A DNA stretch of 22,500 nt from a virus. The notes under the pieces are model-generated. The model was not told the DNA's origin. It searched no databases and saw only the letters and a list, made by a program, of their open reading frames with translations. The position numbers and the translations under genes were made by a program. The stretch spans positions 1 to 22,500 of IMG/VR virus record IMGVR_UViG_3300014962_000531, one strand, 5' to 3'. Positions 8,501 to 14,656 of the stretch are shown here, piece after piece (position 1 is the stretch's first letter; the number at the start of each line of letters is the position of its first letter).

Positions 8501-8992
8501 GAAACTACATTTATGGAGTTTGCTTTGTATGGAACAAAAGCTTCTGCAACAACAGCTAATTTTGATATTGCAGATGTTCAAATTGAAGAAGGTCCAGTAG
8601 CAACACCATTCCGTCGTAACCAGCCAAACATTCAGGCTGAACTTGCTGCATGTCAGCGGTACTACTGGCGAATTAAATCAGATGGAACAAATGCAAATAC
8701 TCCAATACCATCGGGCGGCGCTGGAATAGCAACAACAAGGGCATACATAACAGTAACGCATCCAGTTGCCATGCGTATCCCACCAACATCTTTAGAGCTT
8801 TCTGGAATGAATGTTAATACACCAGGCATTGAGGGTTTTGCAATAACATCAGCAGCCATTGCTACCAATGTTTCAAATAATTTAATTACAATGGTTGATT
8901 GTTATGTAGCAAGTGGCCTTACCTTTAGAAATGTTTATAGACTTGAAACTGGTTCAGTATCTGGCTATATCGGTTTTAGTGCGGAGTTATAA
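5597..8992 (+). CDS. Long tail fibre protein (1131 aa) with Mtd-type N-terminus and carbohydrate-binding-like domains
   Basis: Residues 1-60 match the N-terminal domain of Mtd-like and hyaluronidase-like phage fibres: LQRRGTTAQWEDV, then LSSGEIGI and KFKVGDGVTVWEDL. Residues about 90-125 carry the SQSANLQVWRNSS module shared with two genes downstream. About 150-178 is the common fibre repeat NKVTNLGAPTSDQDAANKLY. KDHTHTIDDL and the GDAWFDSTDG module follow. Two beta-sandwich domains resembling CBM4/9 start near residues 562 (NLITNPSFETNATSW) and 824 (YIINGAFDNWQRG). The C-terminal 150 residues begin QAELAACQRYYW, typical of fibre tips. Probably a trimeric fibre; glycan binding is inferred. 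It is the largest adhesin in this region and ends in two consecutive TAA stops. Confidence 0.88.
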   Translation: MLTRMLQRRGTTAQWEDVKSTLILSSGEIGIIFDDPDLGNNGKFKVGDGVTVWEDLSFYLKDDDNADIYAKLIATQTFTGTQVLTPANAVSVPLVISGAGSQSANLQVWRNSSEVVKASVSYDGLITGNGGVFNANVSLAGNKVTNLGAPTSDQDAANKLYVDDAIAGLAWKAPVNLISASGLNTYINVPLTGSGGTIVLDGHTALTDTHNGYRLLLLAQTTTSDNGIYVYNQTGGTYTLTRATDSDSYTELKGASVFVEEGTNYGTSSWVQTNHYLTSFSGQNWVQFNGASQITAGTGLTKTGNTVNAIGTTDRITANADSIDIASTYVGQTSITTLGTVATGTWNADTISVGKGGTNITSYTTGDLLYASGTTQLSKLTAGTANYTLLSGGAGTAPSWGQVVTASLANASNTTTGVTYAKMQYVSAQYKVLGRISSGSGVVEELSADNLITMLNTGTSTISANRLTSSSGSNYGTSTDAARKDHTHTIDDLSDVIITGTPASRQVIKYNGTNWVNELPSGGISIGATSPSSPAAGDAWFDSTDGSLYVYYDDSTNRPSGTNLITNPSFETNATSWSGTNATVAQSSAQYYIGTKSMLVTPSTTTGKASFTATTVNGTTYRFSAYVFSTINKNLRVSITSPATNGTTTAVTYNTWTRLDVSFVANGTSTTVNIESIDSTDAFYVDAVMLEASATLNDYFDGSSLNSNWVGTAHASTSSTSGGQTKQWVQVRANSALEATILTRMSAVESRATNLEAANPVVVTSQAARSAIFPSPVQGNTVFRSDLGYMERYYAAYDAVTNPSGTTGTVGWYEYRGGAPLSSNYIINGAFDNWQRGTTSTQVDAYGSADRWVFKGVLARQTFTPGTSPSGSSTYYANLSWSSTYQYMSQRVEDISLMAGKTVTFSFYAKSSTTTTVYPRIVRNYGTGGSTQEELVFATTPITISSSWNRYFYTYTIPSLSGKTLGSKETTFMEFALYGTKASATTANFDIADVQIEEGPVATPFRRNQPNIQAELAACQRYYWRIKSDGTNANTPIPSGGAGIATTRAYITVTHPVAMRIPPTSLELSGMNVNTPGIEGFAITSAAIATNVSNNLITMVDCYVASGLTFRNVYRLETGSVSGYIGFSAEL

Positions 8993-8994
8993 TA

Positions 8995-9144
8995 ATGAAC
9001 TATGAAATCTTAAAATCTGATAATCCATATACCAAAGAGACTTATGAGTATGTTCTCATTACTCGTGAGGATGGTTCATTTGAATCCTTCCCCGTTGATG
9101 AGAATAACTCTCGCTATCTCGCGTGGCTTGAGGAGAATAAATAA
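8995..9144 (+). CDS. Small tail-fibre-associated protein, XkdW-like (49 aa)
   Basis: This short gene starts at an ATG overlapping the second TAA of the long fibre gene, with GGAG at 8983-8986 eight bases upstream. It ends in TAA overlapping the next ATG. The C-terminal half (SFPVDENNSRYLAWLEENK) has the pattern of a short family found beside phage fibre genes, in which a Pro-x-Asp-x-x-Asn turn precedes a YxxYLxWLxxGN-like helix (XkdW-like). Such proteins are thought to help fibres fold or attach. Its codons use more C and G than the neighbours (TCTCGCTATCTCGCGTGG), so it may have come with different DNA. Family assignment is moderately sure. Confidence 0.7.
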   Translation: MNYEILKSDNPYTKETYEYVLITREDGSFESFPVDENNSRYLAWLEENK

Positions 9145-9935
9145 TGGCACTAGATTTTCCCTCTAACCCAGTAAATAACCAAATTTACGGTAACTTCTAT
9201 TGGGATTCCTCTATGTCTGCTTGGAGAGCAACTGGTACTTCTGTTCCTACTGTACCCTCGGGGGTAGTGTCTCAATACATGGGAACAACTGCTCCATCAG
9301 GATACTTAATGTGTAATGGACAATCAGTTCTTGTTGCTGATTATCCTGCCCTATATGCGGTTATCGGCTATAACTATGGTGGATCTGGTGCTAACTTTAG
9401 TTTGCCAGACATGCAGGGTAGAGTACCAGTAGGAAAAGCATCATCTGGAACCTTTAACGTTTCTCTAACATCTGCTGCAATTGGTGGGGCAGAATCTGTA
9501 ACACTTACCGCCGCACAATCTGGAATTCCAACTCACCAACACGCAAATACACTTTCTAATGGAACGGTTGCGTCAAGTACACACCGACATGATTTTGGCT
9601 TTGTTCTTTTTGATAAAAACTGGTCACCAGCTGGTGAAGCTGCTGGTATGGGTAGTGCAGCAAACGCCGCAGCTGGTGCATACCGATACTCTACTGGAGT
9701 ATATCAAGGATCATCTAGCATTGGTAGCTTTACAATTAATGTTAACTCAAATGTAAACAGTGGAACTTTTACTTCTCAAAGTACTGGTAGATATCGAACA
9801 ACTGGTGACACAGATACGCCATCTTCTACAACAACTGTAGGGATTACCAATGTTGATAATGTTTCTGCAAACGCATCACAAGCTCATACAAACCTTCAGC
9901 CATACATTGTTGTTAATTACATAATCAAGACCTAA
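9144..9935 (+). CDS. Tail-collar fibre protein, MALDFP family copy 1 (263 aa)
   Basis: Residues 1-28 form the shared docking module (MALDFPSNPVNNQIYGNFYW). Residues about 38-98 are a Phage Tail Collar domain: GTTAPSGYLMCNGQSV, YPALYAVIGYNYGG and FSLPDMQGRVPVGK. A Gly/Ser/Thr-rich distal part with HQH (131-133) follows, and the end is AHTNLQPYIVVNYIIKT. This layout is that of short tail-fibre or receptor-binding proteins, which trimerise and contact the cell surface. GAGGAG at 9130-9135, inside the previous gene, is eight bases before the ATG, so this copy, unlike most of its paralogues, is translated with a Shine-Dalgarno and coupled to its small neighbour. Confidence 0.88.
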   Translation: MALDFPSNPVNNQIYGNFYWDSSMSAWRATGTSVPTVPSGVVSQYMGTTAPSGYLMCNGQSVLVADYPALYAVIGYNYGGSGANFSLPDMQGRVPVGKASSGTFNVSLTSAAIGGAESVTLTAAQSGIPTHQHANTLSNGTVASSTHRHDFGFVLFDKNWSPAGEAAGMGSAANAAAGAYRYSTGVYQGSSSIGSFTINVNSNVNSGTFTSQSTGRYRTTGDTDTPSSTTTVGITNVDNVSANASQAHTNLQPYIVVNYIIKT

Positions 9936-9937
9936 TG

Positions 9938-9943
9938 TATACT
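9938..9943 (+). promoter_or_regulatory. -10 box of a leaderless promoter for the gene at 9950
   Basis: TATACT ends exactly six bases (TAAAAT) before the ATG, in a 14-base intergenic gap that has no Shine-Dalgarno. Confidence 0.65.
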
Positions 9944-9949
9944 TAAAAT

Positions 9950-10032
9950 ATGACTTTAGATTTTCCCGCTTCCCCTACCGACGGTCAAACATACGGTAAT
10001 TTTATTTGGTCTGCTTCCACGGGGGCATGGAA
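9950..10032 (+). repeat. Direct DNA repeat, copy A (5' end of fibre gene)
   Basis: These 83 bases differ from 12818-12900 at only six positions, mostly third codon positions. Similarity falls off beyond. The other MALDFP genes share the protein sequence but are less alike in DNA. Confidence 0.8.
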
Positions 10033-10780
10033 AGCAAAACCTTCAGTATCTACAACCACAATACACTCTTCTGCCATTCCCACAACTGCCAATGCTGGAG
10101 ATGTATGGTTTAATACTAATACTGGTGTATCTTTTACTTATTATGATGATGGAACTAGTAAGCAATGGGTAGAAATGGTTTCTTCTTCTGTACCCGCAGC
10201 AAATACAATAATGCCATCTGGAACAATTGTGCAAACTGCAAGAGCAACATCACCAGATGGATGGTTTTTATGTCAAGGTCAGGCAATTTCAAGAACAACA
10301 TATGCAACTTTATATGCAGCTATTGGAACTTCTTATGGTTCTGGGGATGGCTCAACTACCTTTAATATCCCAGATCTTCAAGGTAGAGTAGCTGTTGGCA
10401 AAAATTCTGGAACTTTTGCTTCATTGGGTGCAACTGGCGGTACTGAAACAGTAACACTAACTATTGCACAAATGCCTTCTCACACACACATTCAAAACTC
10501 CCACAATCATATTCAAGATGCCCACAATCACAACCACAGGCAATGGATTTTTAATGGTGCTGCATCAAGCGGCACACACTATGGTTTTGGTTATTCATCA
10601 AATACTGGAGCGGCAAACGATACAACCGCTGCTTCAAGTTCTGGTGAGGTTCAATATGGTAACTATCCTACAACAGCTACAAACCAGGCAACTACTGCAA
10701 CTAACCAGAATACTGGTGGAGATGGAAGTCACAATAACCTGCAACCATACATAGTTCTTAATTACATGATTAAGGTATAA
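9950..10780 (+). CDS. Tail-collar fibre protein with His-rich tip, MALDFP family copy 2 (276 aa)
   Basis: The order is docking module 1-28 (MTLDFPASPTDGQTYGNF), then the second shared module at 36-78 (TANAGDVWFNTN, YYDDGTSKQWVEM), then a collar domain at about 88-150 (SPDGWFLCQGQAIS, IPDLQGRVAVGKN). A strikingly His-rich stretch at 178-196 contains HTH, HNH and HNHNH, and the end is HNNLQPYIVLNYMIKV. HxH motifs bind iron along the T4 gp37 fibre tip, so metal-stabilised trimerisation is plausible. The first 83 bases are almost the same as those of the gene at 12818, pointing to a duplication or gene conversion. Its stop lies within the next gene's TATAAT box. Confidence 0.88.
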   Translation: MTLDFPASPTDGQTYGNFIWSASTGAWKAKPSVSTTTIHSSAIPTTANAGDVWFNTNTGVSFTYYDDGTSKQWVEMVSSSVPAANTIMPSGTIVQTARATSPDGWFLCQGQAISRTTYATLYAAIGTSYGSGDGSTTFNIPDLQGRVAVGKNSGTFASLGATGGTETVTLTIAQMPSHTHIQNSHNHIQDAHNHNHRQWIFNGAASSGTHYGFGYSSNTGAANDTTAASSSGEVQYGNYPTTATNQATTATNQNTGGDGSHNNLQPYIVLNYMIKV

Positions 10781-10781
10781 T
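10776..10781 (+). promoter_or_regulatory. -10 box of a leaderless promoter for the gene at 10788, overlapping the preceding stop codon
   Basis: TATAAT ends six bases (TAAAAT) before the ATG. The TAA stop of the previous gene (10778-10780) is part of the box. No Shine-Dalgarno. Confidence 0.65.
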
Positions 10782-10787
10782 TAAAAT

Positions 10788-11687
10788 ATGGCACTAGATT
10801 TTCCAGCAAATCCTACCCAAGGACAAACATATAATAATTTTTATTATGATTCTACTACTGGTGCATGGAGATCTTTAAGTTCTGTTTATTCTCCTAATGC
10901 CCTGCGAAATTCAACTATAACAACTTCATCTGCTGCTGGCGTACCACTTACAATCCAGGGGTATGCAAGTCAATCAGCAAATTTACAAGAATGGAAAAAT
11001 AGTTCTGGAACAGTTTTGTCTAGTATTAATTCATCTGGAAATATTTCAACACCTGTTATATCTACAACAACTTCTGCATATTTAAGAGATGTTCATATAG
11101 ATAGAGATGACTCTAATCTTGAAGGTGGACAGATTAGTTTACGTAGGTCAACAGATAACGCAGACTACTGGTTTATTGATGTTTATGGAAATACGTCTAC
11201 GCCTTCATTAAGATTTTTTAATGCATCACAACCAACACCAGCAATGATTATGGACTCTTCTAATCAAATAAGAATGCCATATCAACCAGCATTTTTTGCA
11301 TATGGTTCAGGAACACAAAGTTTTAGTGGCACATATGTGGACACAAAAGTAAATATAACTAATGGAACATTTTTAAATAGGGGAAATAATTTTGCACTGG
11401 CATCTGCAAGATTTACAGCACCAGTGTCTGGGGTTTATCTGTTTTTTGCATATGCAACAGCATCTGTAAATAATACTGGACCAGAGCTAAAACTTTTTAA
11501 AAATGGTTCTTTATTAAATTTAATGGGTATTAATTATGATACAAGTACATATACAACATGGGGGCAAAGTGTGCCAATTTCTTTAACTGCAAATGATTAT
11601 GTAGAATTATATTGTGCAAACAATAACTCAACAAGTTTTACCCTTGATTTATCAAGAACATATTTTGGTGGGTATTTTGTTGGATAG
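10788..11687 (+). CDS. Fibre protein with C1q/TNF-like tip, MALDFP family copy 3 (299 aa)
   Basis: Docking module at 1-29 (MALDFPANPTQGQTYNNFYY). Residues 51-86 carry the GVPLTIQGYASQSANLQEWK module also found in the long fibre and in the gene at 13669. Residues 110-147 (GGQISLRRSTDNADYWFID) form a beta-rich shaft module seen in marine phage fibres. The C-terminal 135 residues have the C1q/TNF-like jelly-roll pattern: PAFFAYGSG start, FTAPVSGVYLFFAYAT core, LTANDYVELYC and TYFGGYFVG end. Such domains form compact trimers that bind ligands. It is expressed from its own leaderless promoter. The receptor is unknown; the jelly-roll call rests on pattern, not alignment. Confidence 0.83.
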   Translation: MALDFPANPTQGQTYNNFYYDSTTGAWRSLSSVYSPNALRNSTITTSSAAGVPLTIQGYASQSANLQEWKNSSGTVLSSINSSGNISTPVISTTTSAYLRDVHIDRDDSNLEGGQISLRRSTDNADYWFIDVYGNTSTPSLRFFNASQPTPAMIMDSSNQIRMPYQPAFFAYGSGTQSFSGTYVDTKVNITNGTFLNRGNNFALASARFTAPVSGVYLFFAYATASVNNTGPELKLFKNGSLLNLMGINYDTSTYTTWGQSVPISLTANDYVELYCANNNSTSFTLDLSRTYFGGYFVG

Positions 11688-11689
11688 TG

Positions 11690-11695
11690 TATAAT
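11690..11695 (+). promoter_or_regulatory. -10 box of a leaderless promoter for the gene at 11703
   Basis: TATAAT ends seven bases (AAAAACT) before the ATG; it follows the previous TAG stop by two bases. No Shine-Dalgarno. Confidence 0.6.
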
Positions 11696-11702
11696 AAAAA
11701 CT

Positions 11703-11975
11703 ATGGATCTTACAATTACACTTACAGAAGCAGAAACTAAGGCATTAGCATATGTAGCTTATGACCCACAAGAATGGGCAGAAAACGCAGTTAAAGAACG
11801 TGCACGTATTGCTATGGAAGAAATTTTTCAATTAGAAGTGCAAAGAATGCTTGCTGATCCAAATACTACTGAAATACCAGCTGACCGTGAAATAGTTGTT
11901 TTAGCAGCAAATATTCAAAGTGCCGCTGCTCCTCAGGCGGAGGTAGAAGCAAATGGCCCTGGACTTTCCAGCTAG
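11703..11975 (+). CDS. Small helical protein between fibre genes (90 aa)
   Basis: The product is mostly alpha-helical, unlike the beta-rich fibres beside it: TEAETKALAYVAYDPQEW, NAVKERARIAMEEIFQLEVQ and IPADREIVVLAANIQSAA. It has no membrane segment. Small soluble proteins of this kind recur in phage fibre clusters and may be assembly factors, but no function is established. Its last seven residues (NGPGLSS) are read from the first bases of the next gene in another frame, giving a 23-base overlap and suggesting that an older stop was lost when the downstream fibre gene was joined on. GGAGGT inside its end serves the next gene. Confidence 0.75.
   Translation: MDLTITLTEAETKALAYVAYDPQEWAENAVKERARIAMEEIFQLEVQRMLADPNTTEIPADREIVVLAANIQSAAAPQAEVEANGPGLSS
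11939..11944 (+). promoter_or_regulatory. Ribosome binding site for the fibre gene at 11953
   Basis: GGAGGT within the preceding gene, eight bases before the ATG. This copy of the MALDFP family has a Shine-Dalgarno and no adjacent -10 box, as does the copy at 9144; both are preceded by an overlapping small gene. Confidence 0.7.
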
Positions 11976-12783
11976 TCCAACAGATGGACAGGTTTACGGC
12001 AATTTTATTTGGTCTTCATCTACCAATGCTTGGAAGTCAAAACCTTCTACATCAACTGTAACAATACATTCATCTACAGCACCAACTAGTGCTAATGCTG
12101 GAGATGTTTGGTTCAATACAAATGATGGCACAACTTTTACTTATTATGATGATGGAAACACAAAACAATGGATTGAACTTATAAGTTCTGGTATTCCTGC
12201 TGTTCCAATTTCTGTAATTAATGGTGGTACAGGAGCAACATCTTTTACATCTGGAACATATTTAAAAGGTTCGGGTACTTCTGCAATAACAACACAAGCA
12301 GTACCAATACCAGTAACTGATGGAGGAACTGGTGCAACCTCGGCTGCCTCAGCATTAACAAGTCTTGGCGCATCACCACTAATGCAATATGGAGAGTATA
12401 CATTACCAACATTTTCGGTAGCAACAAGCTCAACAACATATCCTACTGGAACACCATCACTTGCCAATGGGTCTGCAAACATTACATCAAAAGTAACTGC
12501 AAATGCTGGAAGTTTAACTCTTCAACCAGGAATTTGGAGTATAGGATTAAGCTATACATATGGATCTTTTAATGGTTCAGCTAGAACATTTGTTGTGTGT
12601 AGCTTTAATGGAGTAGACCTAAGAGCCTCAATGCCCGTAGAAGAAGTTCAAACATTTGGATGGCCTACACGAAGAATCACTAGTGCTCAAAACTTATCTT
12701 TTGGATTTTTTCAAGCATATGGAACAACTCAAAATCTTACTTTATATAGAACATATTTAACCTGGCTTGGACCAGCAAACTAA
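11953..12783 (+). CDS. Fibre protein with jelly-roll-like tip, MALDFP family copy 4 (276 aa)
   Basis: Docking module 1-29 (MALDFPASPTDGQVYGNFIW); second shared module 36-80 (TSANAGDVWFNTNDG, YYDDGNTKQWIEL). Residues 88-131 hold two copies of the NGGTGATS/DGGTGATS fibre-shaft motif. The C-terminal 130 residues (QYGEYTLPTF, GSLTLQPGIWSIGLSYTYG, TQNLTLYRTYLTWLGPAN) look like a C1q-like or related jelly-roll tip. The codons of the docking module (ATGGCCCTGGACTTTCC) differ from those of its paralogues, so this copy has been separate for longer or was acquired separately. It overlaps the previous gene by 23 bases. Receptor unknown. Confidence 0.82.
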   Translation: MALDFPASPTDGQVYGNFIWSSSTNAWKSKPSTSTVTIHSSTAPTSANAGDVWFNTNDGTTFTYYDDGNTKQWIELISSGIPAVPISVINGGTGATSFTSGTYLKGSGTSAITTQAVPIPVTDGGTGATSAASALTSLGASPLMQYGEYTLPTFSVATSSTTYPTGTPSLANGSANITSKVTANAGSLTLQPGIWSIGLSYTYGSFNGSARTFVVCSFNGVDLRASMPVEEVQTFGWPTRRITSAQNLSFGFFQAYGTTQNLTLYRTYLTWLGPAN

Positions 12784-12805
12784 TAGTTTTATTTTTACGG
12801 TTTGA

Positions 12806-12811
12806 TATACT
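12806..12811 (+). promoter_or_regulatory. -10 box of a leaderless promoter for the gene at 12818
   Basis: TATACT ends six bases (TAAATT) before the ATG in a 34-base gap. No Shine-Dalgarno and no hairpin in the gap. Confidence 0.65.
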
Positions 12812-12817
12812 TAAATT

Positions 12818-12900
12818 ATGGCTTTAGATTTTCCCGCTTCCCCCACTGACGGACAGACATACGGTAACTTTATTTGGTCTGCTTCCACGGGGGCATGGAA
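12818..12900 (+). repeat. Direct DNA repeat, copy B (5' end of fibre gene)
   Basis: Counterpart of 9950-10032, six differences in 83 bases. Together with that copy it could recombine and remove or duplicate the 2.9 kb between them. Confidence 0.8.
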
Positions 12901-13654
12901 GTCAACCCCTTCATCTAAAACAGTATCAACGGTTTCTCCTACAGCACCAACATCAGCAAATAACGGAGATATTTGGGTAGACTCTTCTGACGGATCATCT
13001 TTTTATTATTATGATGACGGAAATACTAAACAGTGGGTAGAACTTATTAGTTCTGGTATTCCATCTACCCCAGTTTCCGTTGTTAATGGAGGTACAGGAA
13101 CTACAACGGGTATAAATTTAGTACCTACTGGCTCTATAATGATGTGGTACACCAATACTCCACCATCAGGATGGCTAATTTGTAATGGACAGTCTACTTC
13201 TGGATATACAGCTTTAGCGTCTATAGTCGGTGCAAATGTGCCAGATTTACAAGGTAGAGTGGCTGTTGGTAAAAATACAGGTACATTTGCAACTATCGGT
13301 GCAACTGGTGGTGCCGAAACAGTTTCTTTATCAGAATCGAATATTCCAGGTCACACCCACACATTTTCTGGTACAACCTCTGCTGGAACAGCACACAGCC
13401 ACTGGATTTCGGGTGCGCTTTGGGATGATGGAAACTTTTCTGGTCATGGAGGTAATTCACAGGATTGGGGTCTATATGCAGATGCAGGATCTTATACATC
13501 TACAGATCAAGGTCGTGCTTATGGTCGATATTCAGGAACTGAATCTGCACATACACATACATATTCTGGAACAACAGGAACTGGTTCTGGAAGCGGTACA
13601 GCACACAATAACCTTCAACCATATATAGTTATCAACTATATTATTAAGACTTAA
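12818..13654 (+). CDS. Tail-collar fibre protein, MALDFP family copy 5 (278 aa)
   Basis: Docking module 1-29, nearly identical in DNA to that of the gene at 9950. Second shared module 42-80 (TSANNGDIWVDSSDG, YYDDGNTKQWVEL), one NGGTGTTTG shaft motif, then a collar domain at about 102-152 (TPPSGWLICNGQS, VPDLQGRVAVGKN). The distal part is rich in Gly, Ser and His (GHTHTFSG, AHSHWISG, AHTHTYSG) and ends AHNNLQPYIVINYIIKT. The three collar proteins share this C-terminal signature, so they probably trimerise the same way while the middle, which differs, meets the receptor. Its own leaderless promoter lies just upstream. Confidence 0.88.
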   Translation: MALDFPASPTDGQTYGNFIWSASTGAWKSTPSSKTVSTVSPTAPTSANNGDIWVDSSDGSSFYYYDDGNTKQWVELISSGIPSTPVSVVNGGTGTTTGINLVPTGSIMMWYTNTPPSGWLICNGQSTSGYTALASIVGANVPDLQGRVAVGKNTGTFATIGATGGAETVSLSESNIPGHTHTFSGTTSAGTAHSHWISGALWDDGNFSGHGGNSQDWGLYADAGSYTSTDQGRAYGRYSGTESAHTHTYSGTTGTGSGSGTAHNNLQPYIVINYIIKT

Positions 13655-13656
13655 GA

Positions 13657-13662
13657 TATAAT
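13657..13662 (+). promoter_or_regulatory. -10 box of a leaderless promoter for the gene at 13669
   Basis: TATAAT ends six bases (TAAATT) before the ATG in a 14-base gap with no Shine-Dalgarno. Confidence 0.65.
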
Positions 13663-13668
13663 TAAATT

Positions 13669-14649
13669 ATGGCACTTGATTTTCCTAGTAATCCAACCGA
13701 TGGACAAGTATATGGTAATTTTTATTACAGTGCATCTAAGGGGGCATGGAGAAGTACGACTTCTTTTAATACCCCCAGCCAACTAACAAATGCTGTAATA
13801 ACAGATAATGCAGCAACCGCTGTACCACTTACTGTAAAAGGGTATGCAAGTCAATCCGCAAATCTTCAAAACTGGACAAACTCTTCTGGAACAACATTGG
13901 CTAGCATTAGTTCTGCTGGTGTTCCAACATTTCCGGGTGGTGTCTTTTCGTCACCAGCAAACGTACAAACTTCTGGGGTAACAAATCTAGTTCTTGGTGG
14001 TTATGATGCAAACGGAACTATTGAAATTGGTAGAATTGATGGAGTAGCCTCAACACCATATATTGATTTTCATTCTTCTACTTCAGCATCAGACTACAAT
14101 GCAAGAATTATGGCAGATGGAGGAACATCTACTGCAGGTAGTGGAAATCTAAGCATTCAAGCATCAAAACTTACATTGCCGACAAACACATATGCTCCTG
14201 GAGCTATTATTCAAGTTCAACATGTACAAAGTTCTGCAACCAGATATACAATTTCGGCAGCAGATATTACAGCTATTCCAGAACTATCTATATCTTTTAC
14301 ACCAAAATTTTCAACCAGCAAAATTTTGTTACAAGCAATGATTAACTCAAGCCAAACATATGTTTGTACTTTTGGATTTTTAAAAAATGGAGCATATATA
14401 TTGTCAAACACAAACACAAACTCTGCTGGATCTATTGCAACAACATATATAACGGACACTAATGGTGCAAATATGTTTAATAATTTTATTTCATATGTTG
14501 ATACTCCAGGAACAACTTCTGCAATTACATATGCCGCCGCCGCTGCATCTTCTTGGGCAGGAACTAATTATAATTTGTATATTAATGATAGAAGTGACAG
14601 TGCAATGAGATCAATAAGCTCAATGACAATTTATGAGATTGCCGTATAA
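13669..14649 (+). CDS. Fibre protein, MALDFP family copy 6 (326 aa)
   Basis: Docking module 1-29 (MALDFPSNPTDGQVYGNFYY); residues 51-86 are the VPLTVKGYASQSANLQNW module. At 108-148 there is a GGYDANGTIEIGRIDG and TPYIDFHSSTSASDYNARI beta-shaft module known in marine phage fibres. The C-terminal 145 residues (GAIIQVQHVQSS, ISFTPKFSTSKILLQAMI, FGFLKNGAYI) form a beta-rich tip of a type common at fibre ends, probably a jelly-roll. GGGTATGCAAGTCAATC in the middle module is identical to the copy in the gene at 10788. The stop codon overlaps the -10 box of the next gene. Confidence 0.82.
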   Translation: MALDFPSNPTDGQVYGNFYYSASKGAWRSTTSFNTPSQLTNAVITDNAATAVPLTVKGYASQSANLQNWTNSSGTTLASISSAGVPTFPGGVFSSPANVQTSGVTNLVLGGYDANGTIEIGRIDGVASTPYIDFHSSTSASDYNARIMADGGTSTAGSGNLSIQASKLTLPTNTYAPGAIIQVQHVQSSATRYTISAADITAIPELSISFTPKFSTSKILLQAMINSSQTYVCTFGFLKNGAYILSNTNTNSAGSIATTYITDTNGANMFNNFISYVDTPGTTSAITYAAAAASSWAGTNYNLYINDRSDSAMRSISSMTIYEIAV

Positions 14650-14650
14650 T
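14645..14650 (+). promoter_or_regulatory. -10 box of a leaderless promoter that sets the start at 14657
   Basis: TATAAT contains the preceding TAA stop and ends six bases (TTTATT) before the ATG at 14657. A longer frame could start at 14633, but that ATG lies before the promoter and has no ribosome binding site. Confidence 0.6.
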
Positions 14651-14656
14651 TTTATT

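Noticed and set aside
9950-12900. An invertible segment for switching fibres
   Set aside because: The repeats at the two fibre genes are direct, all genes are on the same strand, and no recombinase gene or inverted repeats flank them.
10020-13750. Phase variation by slippage in the GGGGG runs near the fibre starts
   Set aside because: The runs are only five bases long, occur in Gly/Ala codons of a conserved module, and are not present in every copy.
9144-14649. A diversity-generating retroelement acting on the fibre genes
   Set aside because: There is no reverse transcriptase in the window, and no pair of repeats differing at adenine positions as expected for template and variable regions. 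The tips are collar or jelly-roll-like, not the C-type lectin fold usual for such targets.
14633-14656. An earlier ATG for the tail assembly chaperone-like gene
   Set aside because: It lies before the TATAAT box and inside the previous gene, has no ribosome binding site, and adds residues (MRLPYNFI) that do not fit the motif pattern.
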